NCBI GenBank assembly: GCA_019689635.1
Contig: JADGHB010000017.1
Location: 1-56,451, forward strand
DNA length: 56,451 nt
Direction: 5' to 3'
From: Nevskia sp.
GTDB taxonomy: Bacteria > Pseudomonadota > Gammaproteobacteria > Nevskiales > Nevskiaceae
Below are positions 41,970 to 51,652 of this stretch, piece by piece. The notes beneath the pieces were generated by a model. That model had not been told where the DNA came from. It made no database searches and worked only from the letters and a program-made list of their open reading frames with translations. Each line of letters opens with the position of its first letter. Position 1 is the first letter of the stretch. Made by a program: the position numbers and the translations under genes.

Positions 41970-44798
41970 ATGGATTTCATCCGCATCCGCGGCGCGCGCA
42001 CGCACAACCTCAAGAACGTCTCGCTCGACTTGCCGCGCGACCGGCTGATCGTCGTCACCGGCCTGTCCGGCTCCGGCAAATCTTCGCTCGCCTTCGACAC
42101 GCTCTACGCCGAAGGCCAGCGTCGCTACGTGGAATCGTTGTCCGCCTACGCGCGCCAGTTCCTCGGCCAGATGGACAAGCCGGACGTGGATGCGATCGAG
42201 GGCCTGAGTCCCGCCATCTCCATCGAGCAGAAGAGCACTTCGCACAACCCGCGCTCCACGGTGGGGACCGTCACCGAAATCTACGACTACCTGCGCCTGC
42301 TCTACGCGCGCGTGGGCACGGCCTACTGCCCGGATCATCCGGACGTGGCGCTGGAAGCGCAGTCGGTCTCGCAGATGGTGGACCAGGTGCTGGCGCTGCC
42401 GCCGGAATCGGCGTGGATGCTGCTCGCGCCGGTGGTGCGCGGGCGCAAAGGCGAGCATGCCGAGGTCTTCGAGCGGATGCGCGCGCAGGGCTTCGTGCGT
42501 GCGCGCGTGGACGGCCGCGTCTACGAGCTGGAGGAAATCCCCGCGCTCAACCGCAAACTCAAGCACGACATCGAGATCGTGGTGGATCGGTTCCGCGTGC
42601 GGCCCGAACTCAAACAGCGTCTGGCGGAATCCTTCGAAACCGCGCTGCGGTTGTCCGACGGGCTGGCGCTGGTGGCGCCGTACGGTCAAGGCGCGGCGGC
42701 CGAGATCGCTTTTTCCTCGCGCATGGCCTGCCCGCACTGCGGTTACTCGCTGCCGGAGCTGGAGCCGCGGTTGTTTTCCTTCAACGCGCCGGCTGGCGCC
42801 TGTCCGCGCTGCGACGGTCTCGGCAGCTTGCAGGTGTTCGATCCCGAGCGCGTGGTCGTCTACCCGGACGCTTCCCTGGCCGAAGGCGCGATCCGCGGCT
42901 GGGACAAGCGCAATCCCTACTACTGGGCCCTGATCCGTTCGCTGGCGCGGCACTACCGGTTTTCCACCGAGCAGCCGTTCGACCGGCTGCCGGCGCGGGC
43001 GCGCGAAGTGATCCTCTACGGCAGCGGCGAGGAGCGCATCGCCTTCGAGTATCCCGACGAGCGCGGCCGCAGCGTGACGCGCACCCACCGCTTCGAAGGC
43101 GTGATCCCCAATCTGGAACGGCGTTACCGCGAGACCGAATCGCTGGCGGTGCGCGAGGAGCTGGCGAAATACCTGTCCGACAAACCCTGCCCCGAATGCG
43201 GCGGCGAACGCCTCAACCGCGCGGCGCGCCACGTGCGGGTGGCCGACAAAAGTCTGCCGCAGATCGTGCGCATGTCGGTGCGGGAGGCGGAAGCGTTCTT
43301 CGCCCAACTGCGTCTGCCCGGCCACAAACAGGAGATCGCCGCGCGCATCGTCAAGGAGATCGCGGCGCGCCTGGGCTTTCTCGACAACGTGGGGCTGGAC
43401 TATCTGACGCTGTCGCGCAGCGCGGAGACGCTGTCCGGCGGCGAGGCGCAGCGCATCCGTCTGGCTTCGCAGATCGGCGCCGGCCTGGTCGGCGTGATGT
43501 ACGTGCTCGACGAGCCCTCCATCGGCCTGCATCAGCGCGACAACGCCCGCCTGCTCGACACGCTCAAGCGCTTGCGCGACCTCGGCAACACGGTGATCGT
43601 GGTCGAGCACGACGAGGAGGCGATCCGCGCCGCCGACCACGTGGTGGACATGGGGCCCGGCGCCGGGTTGCATGGCGGGCGCGTCGTCGCCCAGGGCACG
43701 CCCCAGGAGATCGAACGCGTTCCCGATTCGCTGACCGGCCAATACCTGTCCGGCGCGCAGGTCGTCCCGGTGCCGCGGCGGCGCACTTCGCCCAATCCCA
43801 AAAAGAAGCTGGTGCTGCGCGGCGCGCGCGGCAACAACCTCAAGAACCTGACGGTGGAGATCCCGCTGGGCCTGTTGGTCTGCGTCACCGGCGTGTCCGG
43901 CTCCGGCAAGTCCACGCTGGTCAACGACACGCTCTACGCTCATGCCGCGCGCGAGCTCAACGGCGCCGCGACCCAGCCGGCGGCCTGCGACGGCCTCGAC
44001 GGCCTGGAGCATCTGGACAAAGTCATCGACATCGACCAGTCGCCCATCGGCCGCACGCCGCGCAGCAATCCGGCCACCTACACCGGACTGTTCACTCCGA
44101 TCCGCGAACTGTTCGCCGCCGTGCCCGAGGCGCGCGCGCGCGGGTACGATCCCGGGCGCTTCTCGTTCAACGTCAAGGGCGGGCGCTGCGAGACCTGCGA
44201 GGGCGACGGCGTGATCAAGGTGGAGATGCACTTCCTGCCCGACCTGTACGTGACCTGCGACACCTGCAAAGGCCGGCGCTACAACCGCGAGACCCTGGAG
44301 ATCAAGTACAAGCACCGATCCATCGACGAAGTGCTGAACATGACGGTGGAGGAGGCGCTGGAGTTCTTCCGGCCCGTGCCGGCGATCCGCCGCAAGCTGG
44401 AGACGCTGATGGACGTGGGCCTGTCCTACCTCGCCATCGGCCAGAACGCGACCACGCTGTCCGGCGGCGAGGCGCAGCGCATCAAGCTCGCCCGCGAGCT
44501 GTCGCGCCGCGACACCGGCCAGACGCTGTACATCCTCGACGAGCCGACCACCGGCCTGCACTTCCACGACGTGGCGCAACTGCTCAAGGTGCTGGAACGC
44601 CTGCGCGACCACGGCAACACGGTGGTGGTGATCGAGCACAACCTCGACGTGATCAAGCGCGCCGACTGGATCATCGACCTGGGCCCCGAAGGCGGCGACG
44701 GCGGCGGAGAGGTCGTGGCCCAGGGTGCGCCGGAAGACGTGGCGCGCAATCCGCGCTCGCACACCGGGCGTTTTCTCAAACCCCTGCTCGCGGTCTGA
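41970..44798 (+). CDS. uvrA: Excinuclease ABC subunit A UvrA
   Basis: A 942-residue DNA-damage recognition ATPase of nucleotide excision repair. It has two ABC modules: Walker [14 protein letters not shown] near residue 30 and [14 protein letters not shown] near 640, with ABC signatures [12 protein letters not shown] and [12 protein letters not shown]. Zinc modules are CPHC...CPRC (about 250-280) and CETCEGDG...CDTCKG (about 735-765). The signature-2 region ends near [20 protein letters not shown]. The ATG at 41970 is exact to family N-termini; there is no obvious Shine-Dalgarno sequence. No anomalies. Confidence 0.98.
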   Translation: MDFIRIRGARTHNLKNVSLDLPRDRLIVVTGLSGSGKSSLAFDTLYAEGQRRYVESLSAYARQFLGQMDKPDVDAIEGLSPAISIEQKSTSHNPRSTVGTVTEIYDYLRLLYARVGTAYCPDHPDVALEAQSVSQMVDQVLALPPESAWMLLAPVVRGRKGEHAEVFERMRAQGFVRARVDGRVYELEEIPALNRKLKHDIEIVVDRFRVRPELKQRLAESFETALRLSDGLALVAPYGQGAAAEIAFSSRMACPHCGYSLPELEPRLFSFNAPAGACPRCDGLGSLQVFDPERVVVYPDASLAEGAIRGWDKRNPYYWALIRSLARHYRFSTEQPFDRLPARAREVILYGSGEERIAFEYPDERGRSVTRTHRFEGVIPNLERRYRETESLAVREELAKYLSDKPCPECGGERLNRAARHVRVADKSLPQIVRMSVREAEAFFAQLRLPGHKQEIAARIVKEIAARLGFLDNVGLDYLTLSRSAETLSGGEAQRIRLASQIGAGLVGVMYVLDEPSIGLHQRDNARLLDTLKRLRDLGNTVIVVEHDEEAIRAADHVVDMGPGAGLHGGRVVAQGTPQEIERVPDSLTGQYLSGAQVVPVPRRRTSPNPKKKLVLRGARGNNLKNLTVEIPLGLLVCVTGVSGSGKSTLVNDTLYAHAARELNGAATQPAACDGLDGLEHLDKVIDIDQSPIGRTPRSNPATYTGLFTPIRELFAAVPEARARGYDPGRFSFNVKGGRCETCEGDGVIKVEMHFLPDLYVTCDTCKGRRYNRETLEIKYKHRSIDEVLNMTVEEALEFFRPVPAIRRKLETLMDVGLSYLAIGQNATTLSGGEAQRIKLARELSRRDTGQTLYILDEPTTGLHFHDVAQLLKVLERLRDHGNTVVVIEHNLDVIKRADWIIDLGPEGGDGGGEVVAQGAPEDVARNPRSHTGRFLKPLLAV

Positions 44799-44867
44799 GC
44801 GGCGCCGGCAGCCGTCTCGACCGACGGGTGAGCGCTCGATCCCCTCATGACGGATGCGGGTTAAACT

Positions 44868-44921
44868 CCTCCCTAGCCCGCGCAGCGAGCGGGCCTGCCA
44901 GGGGTCACTCAAACAGGGAGG
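44868..44921 (+). promoter_or_regulatory. Sedolisin leader: anti-SD pairing around an inner hairpin
   Basis: CCTCCCT at 44868-44874 is the exact complement of AGGGAGG at 44915-44921, which is the core of the Shine-Dalgarno sequence before the ATG at 44927. Between them is an inner 6-bp hairpin (GCCCGC 44876-44881, GCGGGC 44889-44894, 7-nt loop). Folding of this leader would bury the ribosome binding site, so it may control translation. The pairing is visible; function is inference. Confidence 0.45.
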
Positions 44922-44926
44922 GGATC

Positions 44927-46576
44927 ATGCGGAAAAGGAATCGTTGCGGCCGTGCGTTCGTCACGCGCGGCGGTTTTGCGCTGGGGTTCGCGCTGGCGGC
45001 GTTCGGCGCCGGGGCGGCCACCGGCGGCTGGAGCAACACGGCCAGCCGTGCTTACCCCTTGGCGAATGCGGTGGCAGTCGGGGTGCTGCCGGAAAACCAG
45101 CCGTTGCGCATCGTGCTGGGGCTCAAGCTGCAGAACGAGGGCGCGCTCGACGATTTCCTCGCGCGTTCACGCACGCCGGTCACCCGCGACTACGGCCGCA
45201 GCTTGTCCGGCGCGGAGTTCGTCGCCGCCTACGCGCCGAGCCTGCGCCAGGTGCAGGCGGTGACCGATTACCTGCGTCGGGCCGGTTTCAGCGATATCGT
45301 CGTGGCGCCCAACCGCTTGCTGGTTTCCGCCACGGCGCCGGCCGCGAGCGTTGAAGCCGCGTTCGCCACCCAGCTGATGCGCTTTGAGTATCAGGGCCGC
45401 ACGGTGTACGCCAACACGCTCGACGCCAAGGTGCCGGCGGCGCTCGGCGGACTGGTGCAGGCGGTGCTCGGCTTGCAGAACGCCGAGCACCCGCAGCCGC
45501 TGCTGGAATTGCCCTCGGCAGCGACGCCAGCGGCCACGACCGCCGGCCACAACCCGGTCGCCTTCGCGGCCATCTACGACGCGACCAGCGTGGCCCCCGG
45601 CGCCGGCACCGACCTCGGCATCGTCACCGACGGCGACCTGACCCAGACCGTGGCGGACTTCCAGGCCTTCGAGAACCAGAACGGCCTGTCGGTGCCGCTC
45701 CACTTCGTGCCCGCCGAGGTCAACGGCAGCGACACCAGCGGCACGCTGGAATGGGATCTCGACAGTCAGAGCGCCGCCGGCATCGCCGGCGGCCTGCGCA
45801 GCATCACCTTCTACAACGCCGCTTCGCTGTCCGACGCCGACCTGGCCATGGCCTACAACGACGCGGTCGTCGCCAACGCGGTGAAAGCGATCAACGTGTC
45901 GCTGGGCATCTGCGAGAAAAGCGAGCACACCAGCGGCGGCATGGCGGTGGACGATGCCATCTTCAAGCAAGCGGCGGCGCAGGGGCAGACCTTCTTCGTC
46001 TCCTCCGGCGATGGCGGCTCGCACACCGGCTGCAGCGGTCATGGCGGGCTCACCGTGCAGGTGAGCTATCCCGCCAGCTCGCCCTACGTGGTCGCGGTCG
46101 GCGGCACCACGCTGTCCACCAACGGCAACGCTTATGCCGGCGAAACCGCCTGGAGCGGCAGCGGCGGTGGCGTGAGCAAGTACGAACCCGCCCCATCCTG
46201 GCAGCAGGCGCTCACCGGCTCGGCGGCGCGCCTGGTGCCCGACGTGGCGATGGACGCCGATCCCAATTCTGGTGCGCTGGTGATCAACGGCGGCGGCACC
46301 ACCCAGGTCGGCGGCACCAGCCTCGCGGCGCCGCTGGCCGCCGGAACCTGGACGCGCGCGCAGTCCGCGCACGGCAATGCGCTCGGTTTCGCCGCGCCGC
46401 TCATCTACGCGGCCAACGGCGCCACGCCCACGCCTTACCACGACGTCACTTCGGGCTCCAACGCCGGCCTGCTGGGCGGCCTGCTCGGCGGCTGCTGCAG
46501 CGCCGGGCCGGGTTATGACGAGGTGACGGGCTTGGGTAGCTTCGACATCGCCAATTTCAACGCGGCGGTGCCGTAA
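44927..46576 (+). CDS. Sedolisin-family (S53) secreted serine-carboxyl peptidase
   Basis: A 549-residue secreted protease. A signal peptide is visible at about 1-32 (basic RKRNRCGR, then GFALGFALAAFGAGAA). The prodomain (about 35-195) has the S53 activation fold (SGAEFVAAYAPSLRQVQAV, VEAAFATQLMRF). The catalytic residues are E275 and D279 in TLEWDLDSQ, D362 in SSGDGG and S465 in GGTSLAAP. The C-terminal calcium site is DVTSGSN and GYDEVTGLGSFD. It works at acid pH outside the cell. The strong SD (GGGAGGGG) is potentially masked by the leader. The 3' end overlaps the convergent LysR gene by 20 bases. Confidence 0.92.
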   Translation: MRKRNRCGRAFVTRGGFALGFALAAFGAGAATGGWSNTASRAYPLANAVAVGVLPENQPLRIVLGLKLQNEGALDDFLARSRTPVTRDYGRSLSGAEFVAAYAPSLRQVQAVTDYLRRAGFSDIVVAPNRLLVSATAPAASVEAAFATQLMRFEYQGRTVYANTLDAKVPAALGGLVQAVLGLQNAEHPQPLLELPSAATPAATTAGHNPVAFAAIYDATSVAPGAGTDLGIVTDGDLTQTVADFQAFENQNGLSVPLHFVPAEVNGSDTSGTLEWDLDSQSAAGIAGGLRSITFYNAASLSDADLAMAYNDAVVANAVKAINVSLGICEKSEHTSGGMAVDDAIFKQAAAQGQTFFVSSGDGGSHTGCSGHGGLTVQVSYPASSPYVVAVGGTTLSTNGNAYAGETAWSGSGGGVSKYEPAPSWQQALTGSAARLVPDVAMDADPNSGALVINGGGTTQVGGTSLAAPLAAGTWTRAQSAHGNALGFAAPLIYAANGATPTPYHDVTSGSNAGLLGGLLGGCCSAGPGYDEVTGLGSFDIANFNAAVP

Positions 46577-47453
46577 CGGGAACTTTGCACACGGCGAGCA
46601 CCGCCGCGAGGCTGGCAGAGACGAATTTGCGCCGGTGCAGCACGACATAGAGCTTGCGGCGCAGGTCGAGAAAGGGCGCGCGCAGGATCGCGATCTCGCC
46701 GCGCGTCCGTGCCTCCGCCAGCGCCAAGTACGACAGACAGCCGAGCAGTTCGCTGGCGGCGACCGCGCGCCGTACCGCCTCGCTCTGGCCCAGCTCCAGC
46801 ACTGCTTGCGGCACGAAGCCCGCGCGCTGCGCGGCACGCTCGAACACTTCACGGGTGCCGGAGCCCGGCTCGCGCAGTGCCCAGGCGCAGGCGCCAAGGT
46901 CGGCAGGCCGCAGCCGGCGTTTGCGCGCCAGCGGATGTCCAGGCGCGGCGATCACCGCCAGCGCATCGTCGCGCCAGGGCCGGATGTCCAGCTCGGGATG
47001 GCGCGCCGGGCCTTCGATGAATCCGGCGTCGGCAGCGAAGCGCGCCGCAGCGTCGATCACGCCCTGGGTGTTGACGACAGCCAGCTCCACGCATAACTGC
47101 GGATGACGTGCCTGTAGCCGCGCCAGCAGTGGCGGCAGCAGGTAACTGCCGATGGTCAGCGAGGCGGCCAGCCGCACGGTACCGGCCAGTGCGCCAGTGC
47201 GAGCCTGCGACTCCAGAGCCTGCGCCTGTTCCAGCAGCGCCAGCGCGCGCGGCAGCAGCTCGCGGCCGCGTTCGTTGAGCACCAGCCGGCGCCCGGCGCG
47301 CTCGAACAGCGGGGCGTCCAGTGCCGCTTCCAGCTCGGCAAGCGCCTGACTCGCCGCCGACTGCGATAGCGGCAGGTGCGCGGCTGCTGCGGCGATGCCG
47401 CCATGACGGCACACCGCGGCGAACACTTCGAGCTGGCGCAGGCGGATGCGCAT
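46557..47453 (-). CDS. LysR-type regulator divergent from a YeiH-type gene
   Basis: A 298-residue LysR protein. The winged helix domain is RQLEVFAAVCRHGGIAAAAA through SQSAASQALAELEAAL and LFERAGRRLVLNERG, then an effector-binding domain with LAASLTIGSYLLPPLLARLQ. The pair LysR-YeiH matches E. coli yeiE-yeiH; YeiE has been described as a sulfite-responsive regulator, so this one may sense sulfite or a related sulfur signal. That is inference. The ATG at 47453 faces the 111-base regulatory gap. Confidence 0.88.
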   Translation of the reverse strand: MRIRLRQLEVFAAVCRHGGIAAAAAHLPLSQSAASQALAELEAALDAPLFERAGRRLVLNERGRELLPRALALLEQAQALESQARTGALAGTVRLAASLTIGSYLLPPLLARLQARHPQLCVELAVVNTQGVIDAAARFAADAGFIEGPARHPELDIRPWRDDALAVIAAPGHPLARKRRLRPADLGACAWALREPGSGTREVFERAAQRAGFVPQAVLELGQSEAVRRAVAASELLGCLSYLALAEARTRGEIAILRAPFLDLRRKLYVVLHRRKFVSASLAAVLAVCKVPVTAPPR

Positions 47454-47564
47454 CGTTCGAGCTATGAATCGGGAAAACAGAATGATCTTATAAGAATAAT
47501 CCGTTTTACCGAATAACGGTCCGAGCCTAAGCTGCGCACCCGAATTCCAGCGGAGTGCACGATA
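47454..47564. promoter_or_regulatory. LysR/YeiH intergenic operator region
   Basis: AT-rich gap with a perfect palindrome TCTTATAAGA (47486-47495) and an inverted repeat CCGTT-N9-AACGG (47501-47519). Adjacent dyads with these spacings are typical of LysR activation and recognition sites between a regulator and its divergent target. The promoter for the exporter probably lies in the same DNA. Confidence 0.6.
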
Positions 47565-48572
47565 GTGACCATTCGAGTGATCCGGCTGCTGCCCGGCCTC
47601 GTCGCCTGCGCCGCGATCGCGGCGCTCGGCCAGGCAGCCGCCGCCTGGCCGCCGCTGGCGCATCTCGGCTTCGGTGCGCTGACGCTGGCCATCGCACTGG
47701 GCATCGTCGTCGGCAACCTGTTGCCGGGGCACTGGCATGCGCCGACCGCGGCCGGAGCCAGCCTGTGCCAGCGCAGCCTGTTGCGCCTCGGCGTGGCGCT
47801 GTTCGGCCTGCACCTGACACTGCAGCAAGTGCTGGCGGTGGGCCCTGACGGCGTGCTCACCGACGTGATCGTCATCGCCGGCGTGCTCGCGCTGGCGCTG
47901 CTGGTCGGGGTGCGCGGGCTCGGTCTGGACCGTGACACCGCGCTGCTGGTCGCCACCGGCAGCGCGATCTGCGGTGCGGCGGCGGTGATGGCTGCCGAGC
48001 CGGTGGTACGAGCGCCGCCGCACAAGGTGGCAGTGGCGGTGGCGACGGTCACGCTGTTCGGCACCGCGGCGATCTTCGTCTATCCGCTGCTCTATCCCTG
48101 GTTGGGGATGGACGATGCGCATTACGGCATTTACGTCGGTTCGACCGTGCACGAAGTGGCGCAGGTGGTGGCTGCGGCGGGCTCGGTGTCGCTGGCCAGC
48201 GCGGACCAGGCGGTGATCGTGAAGCTGATCCGCGTGCTGCTGCTGGCGCCGTTTCTGCTGCTGCTCGCGCGTATCAACGGCGGTGCGTCTGCGGCCGGTG
48301 CGCGCCGGACGATGGTGCCCGGCTTCGTGCTTGCGTTCGTGGTCGTGGTCGCGATCAACTCGCTGGGCTGTCTGCCGGCGTCCGTGCGCACTGTGCTGCT
48401 CGTCGCGGACGGTTGGCTGCTGGCGCTGGCGATGGCGGCGCTGGGTTGGAACACGCGCGCGGCGATGCTGCGCGACGCCGGCCTGCGGCCGATCGCGCTG
48501 GGCGCGGCGCTGTTCGCATTCCTCACTGGCGGGGGGTGGGCGATCAACCGCTGCGTGGCTTGGCTCATTTGA
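47565..48572 (+). CDS. YeiH/UPF0324 family putative sulfate/sulfite exporter
   Basis: A 335-residue membrane protein with about 10 hydrophobic segments. The family blocks AIALGIVVGNLLPG, LRLGVALFGLHLTLQQV, ATGSAICGAAAVMA and the PWLGMDDAHYGIYVGSTVHEVAQV segment are clear. UPF0324 proteins are annotated as putative sulfate exporters. The start is GTG at 47565, no ATG precedes the first helix. Divergence from the LysR gene suggests that the regulator controls it. Convergent with pilR. Confidence 0.9.
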   Translation: MTIRVIRLLPGLVACAAIAALGQAAAAWPPLAHLGFGALTLAIALGIVVGNLLPGHWHAPTAAGASLCQRSLLRLGVALFGLHLTLQQVLAVGPDGVLTDVIVIAGVLALALLVGVRGLGLDRDTALLVATGSAICGAAAVMAAEPVVRAPPHKVAVAVATVTLFGTAAIFVYPLLYPWLGMDDAHYGIYVGSTVHEVAQVVAAAGSVSLASADQAVIVKLIRVLLLAPFLLLLARINGGASAAGARRTMVPGFVLAFVVVVAINSLGCLPASVRTVLLVADGWLLALAMAALGWNTRAAMLRDAGLRPIALGAALFAFLTGGGWAINRCVAWLI

Positions 48573-48602
48573 GCGGTTTGGCGCCAGGCTGTGCGGGCAA
48601 CG

Positions 48603-49937
48603 CTATTCGATGCCCAGCTTCTTGATGCGGTAGCGCAGCGAGCGGAAGGACATGCCGAGCAGCGCGGCGGCCTTGGTCTTGTTGTAGCGCGTCTTCTCCA
48701 GCGCCTCGCGGATGGCGCGACGCTCGATTTCCTCCATTTGTTCTTCCAGGGCGCCGCCCGCCGCGGCGCGAGCGGGCGCGGCGCCGCCGGCGGGATCCGT
48801 GCGCAACTGCAGGTCGGCGGCGGTGATGCGCGCGCCATCGCTGAGCGTGACCGCGCGCTCCAGCACGTTTTCCAGCTCGCGCACGTTGCCGGGAAAAGGA
48901 TGCTGCCGCAGGCGGGCGAGCGCATCGGCCTCCAGCCGCGGCGGCGCGGACAGGCCGTTGGCCGCGGCCAGCCGCGCGAGGATCGCCTCCGCCAGCAGCG
49001 GGATGTCCTCGGGATGTTCGCGCAGGGCGGGCGTGCGGATCTCGATCACGTTGAGGCGGTAGTAGAGATCTTGGCGGAACTGACCCGTGGCGAGCAGGGC
49101 GGCGAGATCGCGGTGGGTGGCGGAGATCACGCGCACGTTCACCGGCGTTTCGTTTTCGGCACCCACCGGACGCACCGCGCGTTCCTGCAGCGCGCGCAGC
49201 AGTTTCACCTGCATGTGCAGCGGCAGATCGCCCACTTCGTCGAGAAACAGCGTGCCGCCCTCGGCGGCCTGGAACAGGCCGGGCTTGTCGCGCGTGGCGC
49301 CGGTGAAGCTGCCTTTCAGATGCCCGAAGAATTCGCTCTCCATCAGCTCGGACGGAATGGCGCCGCAGTTGACCGCGACGAAAGGCGCCTGGCACCGCGG
49401 GCTGCGGGCGTGGATCAACCGCGCCACCAGCTCCTTGCCCGTGCCGGATTCGCCGGCGATGTGCACCGGCGCCTGGCTGCGTGCCAGCCGCTCGATCATC
49501 GCGCGCAAGTGCGCGATGGCGGGCGCCTGGCCGAGCAGGCTGCCGTCGCCGGCGGGCGCGCGCGTGGCGCCGCGCAGCTTGAGCGCGGCGTCCACCAGTT
49601 TGCGCAGCACCTGCAGGTCCAGCGGTTTGGTGACGAAATCGAAGGCGCCGGCCTTGAGGCTTTCCACGGCGGCCTGCGCGTTGCCGTAGGCGGTGATCAC
49701 CGCGACCGGCACCTGCGGATGGCGTTCCTGGATGTGCTGGACCAGCGCGATGCCGTTGCCGTCGGGCAGGCGCATGTCGGTGAAGCACAGATCGAAGTCG
49801 TGCTCGGCGAGCAGCGCGCGCGCCTCCGCCAGCGTGCCGGCGCCGTGCGTGCGCAAACCCATGCGGCCGAGCGTGATCTCCAGCAGCTCGCGGATGTCGG
49901 CTTCGTCGTCGACGATCAGCGCGTGGGCTTTGTCCAT
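48603..49937 (-). CDS. pilR: Sigma-54-dependent response regulator, PilR-like
   Basis: A 444-residue NtrC-family regulator. The receiver domain is at 1-125 (ALIVDDEADIREL; phospho-Asp in FTDMRLPDG; VTKPLDL). The AAA+ domain has Walker A GESGTGKELVARL, ESEFFGHLKGSFTGATRDKPG (the sigma-54 contact loop reads GSFTGA rather than the usual GAFTGA), and Walker B GTLFLDEVGDL. The Fis-type helix-turn-helix at the C-terminus is RYNKTKAAALLGMSFRSLRY. In pilus systems PilR activates pilA with sigma-54. It follows pilS by 20 bases. Confidence 0.88.
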   Translation of the reverse strand: MDKAHALIVDDEADIRELLEITLGRMGLRTHGAGTLAEARALLAEHDFDLCFTDMRLPDGNGIALVQHIQERHPQVPVAVITAYGNAQAAVESLKAGAFDFVTKPLDLQVLRKLVDAALKLRGATRAPAGDGSLLGQAPAIAHLRAMIERLARSQAPVHIAGESGTGKELVARLIHARSPRCQAPFVAVNCGAIPSELMESEFFGHLKGSFTGATRDKPGLFQAAEGGTLFLDEVGDLPLHMQVKLLRALQERAVRPVGAENETPVNVRVISATHRDLAALLATGQFRQDLYYRLNVIEIRTPALREHPEDIPLLAEAILARLAAANGLSAPPRLEADALARLRQHPFPGNVRELENVLERAVTLSDGARITAADLQLRTDPAGGAAPARAAAGGALEEQMEEIERRAIREALEKTRYNKTKAAALLGMSFRSLRYRIKKLGIE

Positions 49938-49957
49938 CGTGCAGTCGCAGGCTCGGT

Positions 49958-51541
49958 TCAGGCGGAGAAGATCAGGCGGAAACGGGCGCCGCGCTCGGCG
50001 TTCAGCAGTTGCAGCCGCGCATGATTGTATTCGCACAGCTCGCGCGCGAGATACAGACCCAAGCCGGTGCCCTGATGGGCGGTGGTGAAGAAGGGTTCGA
50101 AGATCCGGTCGCGTACTTCTTCGGGCACGCCGCGGCCGTTGTCGGCGATGTCCAGCCACGGCGCGCCGCGGTCGTGGAGCCGGCCGCCGCTGAGCGCGAT
50201 GCGCAGTTCCTCGCGCGCCTCGCGCGCCCCGTGCTCGAAGCTGTTGTCCCACAGGTTGTGCAGGATCTGCTGGAGGTGGTGCGGGTCGAAGCGCACCGTA
50301 AGGTCCGCCGGCACCGCCGTGCAGTCGATCGCGGCGCGGGGCAGCGGACGGCCCTCGCGGTACAGCGCGATCGAGCGTTCGAGAAAAGCGCGCAACGGCA
50401 AGCGGCTGGGCGCGGCCGCTTCGCGCCGCGACAGATGGAGCACGTCCTGCACGATCCTGTCGATGCGCGTGCTGTGACGCTGGATCATGTCCAGCAGGTG
50501 GCGCTCCTCGGGGCCGCAACGTGGCGACTCGGCGAGCAACTGACCGGCGTGGTGGATCGCCGACAGCGGATTGCGAATCTCGTGGGCGATGCCGGCGGAC
50601 AGCCGGCCGAGCGCGGCCAGCTTCATCTGTTGCGCCTGGTCGCGCAGGCGCGCCGCGTCGTCGAGCAGCACCAGCAGCGCGCCGCTGCCCAGGCGCGTGA
50701 AACGCGGGATCACTTCCTGGGCGCCGGCCCAGGGGGCCAGCGGCTCGGGCTCGCGTGCGGGGTTGCGTTCCCAGGCCGCCAGGGCCACGGCCAGTTCCGG
50801 GAAGCGCTCGGCGAGGTCCGCGCCCTCGGCGGTTTGGCCCGCGGCGAGCAAGTGGCGCGCCGCCGCGTTGAGCAGGCGGATGCGGCGATTCTCGTCGAGC
50901 ACCACCACGCCGGTGGCCATCTGTTCCACGATGCGCTGATTGAGCTGGGCGAGATTCTGCAGGTCCAGGCCGACGCGGGCGGCCAGCGCCTCGCTCTCCC
51001 GCGCGCGGCGCGCCACCGCGTTGGCGGCCAGCGTGGAACCGAACAGGATCACGCCCAGCAGCGCCACGCCGGCGTATTCGGGTCGCGTCGTGCGCAGCGC
51101 CGCGCGCGACAGTTCCTCGCCGAACAGCGCCAGCGTCGCGGCCGCCGGCAACACCAGCGCGGTGCGCGCGCCCAGCACCAGGCCGCAGCCGACCGCCGGC
51201 GTGATCAGCAGCACGCCGAGGCCGCTGGACACGCCGCCGCTGACGAAGATCAGTCCGCCGATCGCCGTCAGGTCCGCCGCGAAGTGCAGCGGCGCCTGTC
51301 GTTCGATGCGCGGCCGGCGCGCGAACACCAGCCACAGCAACGCCAGGGCCGCCAGCGCGTAGGCGACGCAGATGCGGTGGAACCAGAGCGGATTGTCGCC
51401 GCCGAAGACGCCGCCGATGACGCCGCTGTCGGTCAGCACCAGGAACAGCGTATCCAGCAGCAGCCGGTAGAGCGACAGCGCGCGCAGCAGGCGCCAGTCC
51501 TCCGACGTGGTCGGCGCGGCGCGGATCGCGGCGGCGTTCAC
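49958..51541 (-). CDS. pilS: Sensor histidine kinase, PilS-like
   Basis: A 527-residue membrane kinase. There are six N-terminal TM helices (about 20-175), a PAS-like domain around 190-300 (QRIVEQMATGVVVLDENRRI), then the dimerisation/H-box GRLSAGIAHEIRNPLSAI with the phospho-His, and the ATPase domain with N-box QQILHNLWDNSFEHGA, and G boxes DIADNGRGVP and TGLGLYLAREL. This layout matches PilS. The start is GTG at 51541. It forms a two-gene unit with pilR. The pilin target is not in the window. Confidence 0.88.
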   Translation of the reverse strand: MNAAAIRAAPTTSEDWRLLRALSLYRLLLDTLFLVLTDSGVIGGVFGGDNPLWFHRICVAYALAALALLWLVFARRPRIERQAPLHFAADLTAIGGLIFVSGGVSSGLGVLLITPAVGCGLVLGARTALVLPAAATLALFGEELSRAALRTTRPEYAGVALLGVILFGSTLAANAVARRARESEALAARVGLDLQNLAQLNQRIVEQMATGVVVLDENRRIRLLNAAARHLLAAGQTAEGADLAERFPELAVALAAWERNPAREPEPLAPWAGAQEVIPRFTRLGSGALLVLLDDAARLRDQAQQMKLAALGRLSAGIAHEIRNPLSAIHHAGQLLAESPRCGPEERHLLDMIQRHSTRIDRIVQDVLHLSRREAAAPSRLPLRAFLERSIALYREGRPLPRAAIDCTAVPADLTVRFDPHHLQQILHNLWDNSFEHGAREAREELRIALSGGRLHDRGAPWLDIADNGRGVPEEVRDRIFEPFFTTAHQGTGLGLYLARELCEYNHARLQLLNAERGARFRLIFSA

Positions 51542-51652
51542 GGCGCTAGGCGCGGCGCGGGGCAGGCCGATGCGCCGCCTCCGGGTCTCGCGTCGCGCGC
51601 CGGCGCCGGCACGGGACGGCGCCTTGTCGCGGCACGGCGGGCGCGGAATGTC

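Noticed and set aside
41856-44912. A 1018-codon open frame antisense to uvrA
   Set aside because: Long antisense frames are expected opposite high-GC genes. Its translation is low in recognisable motifs and uvrA is intact on the plus strand.
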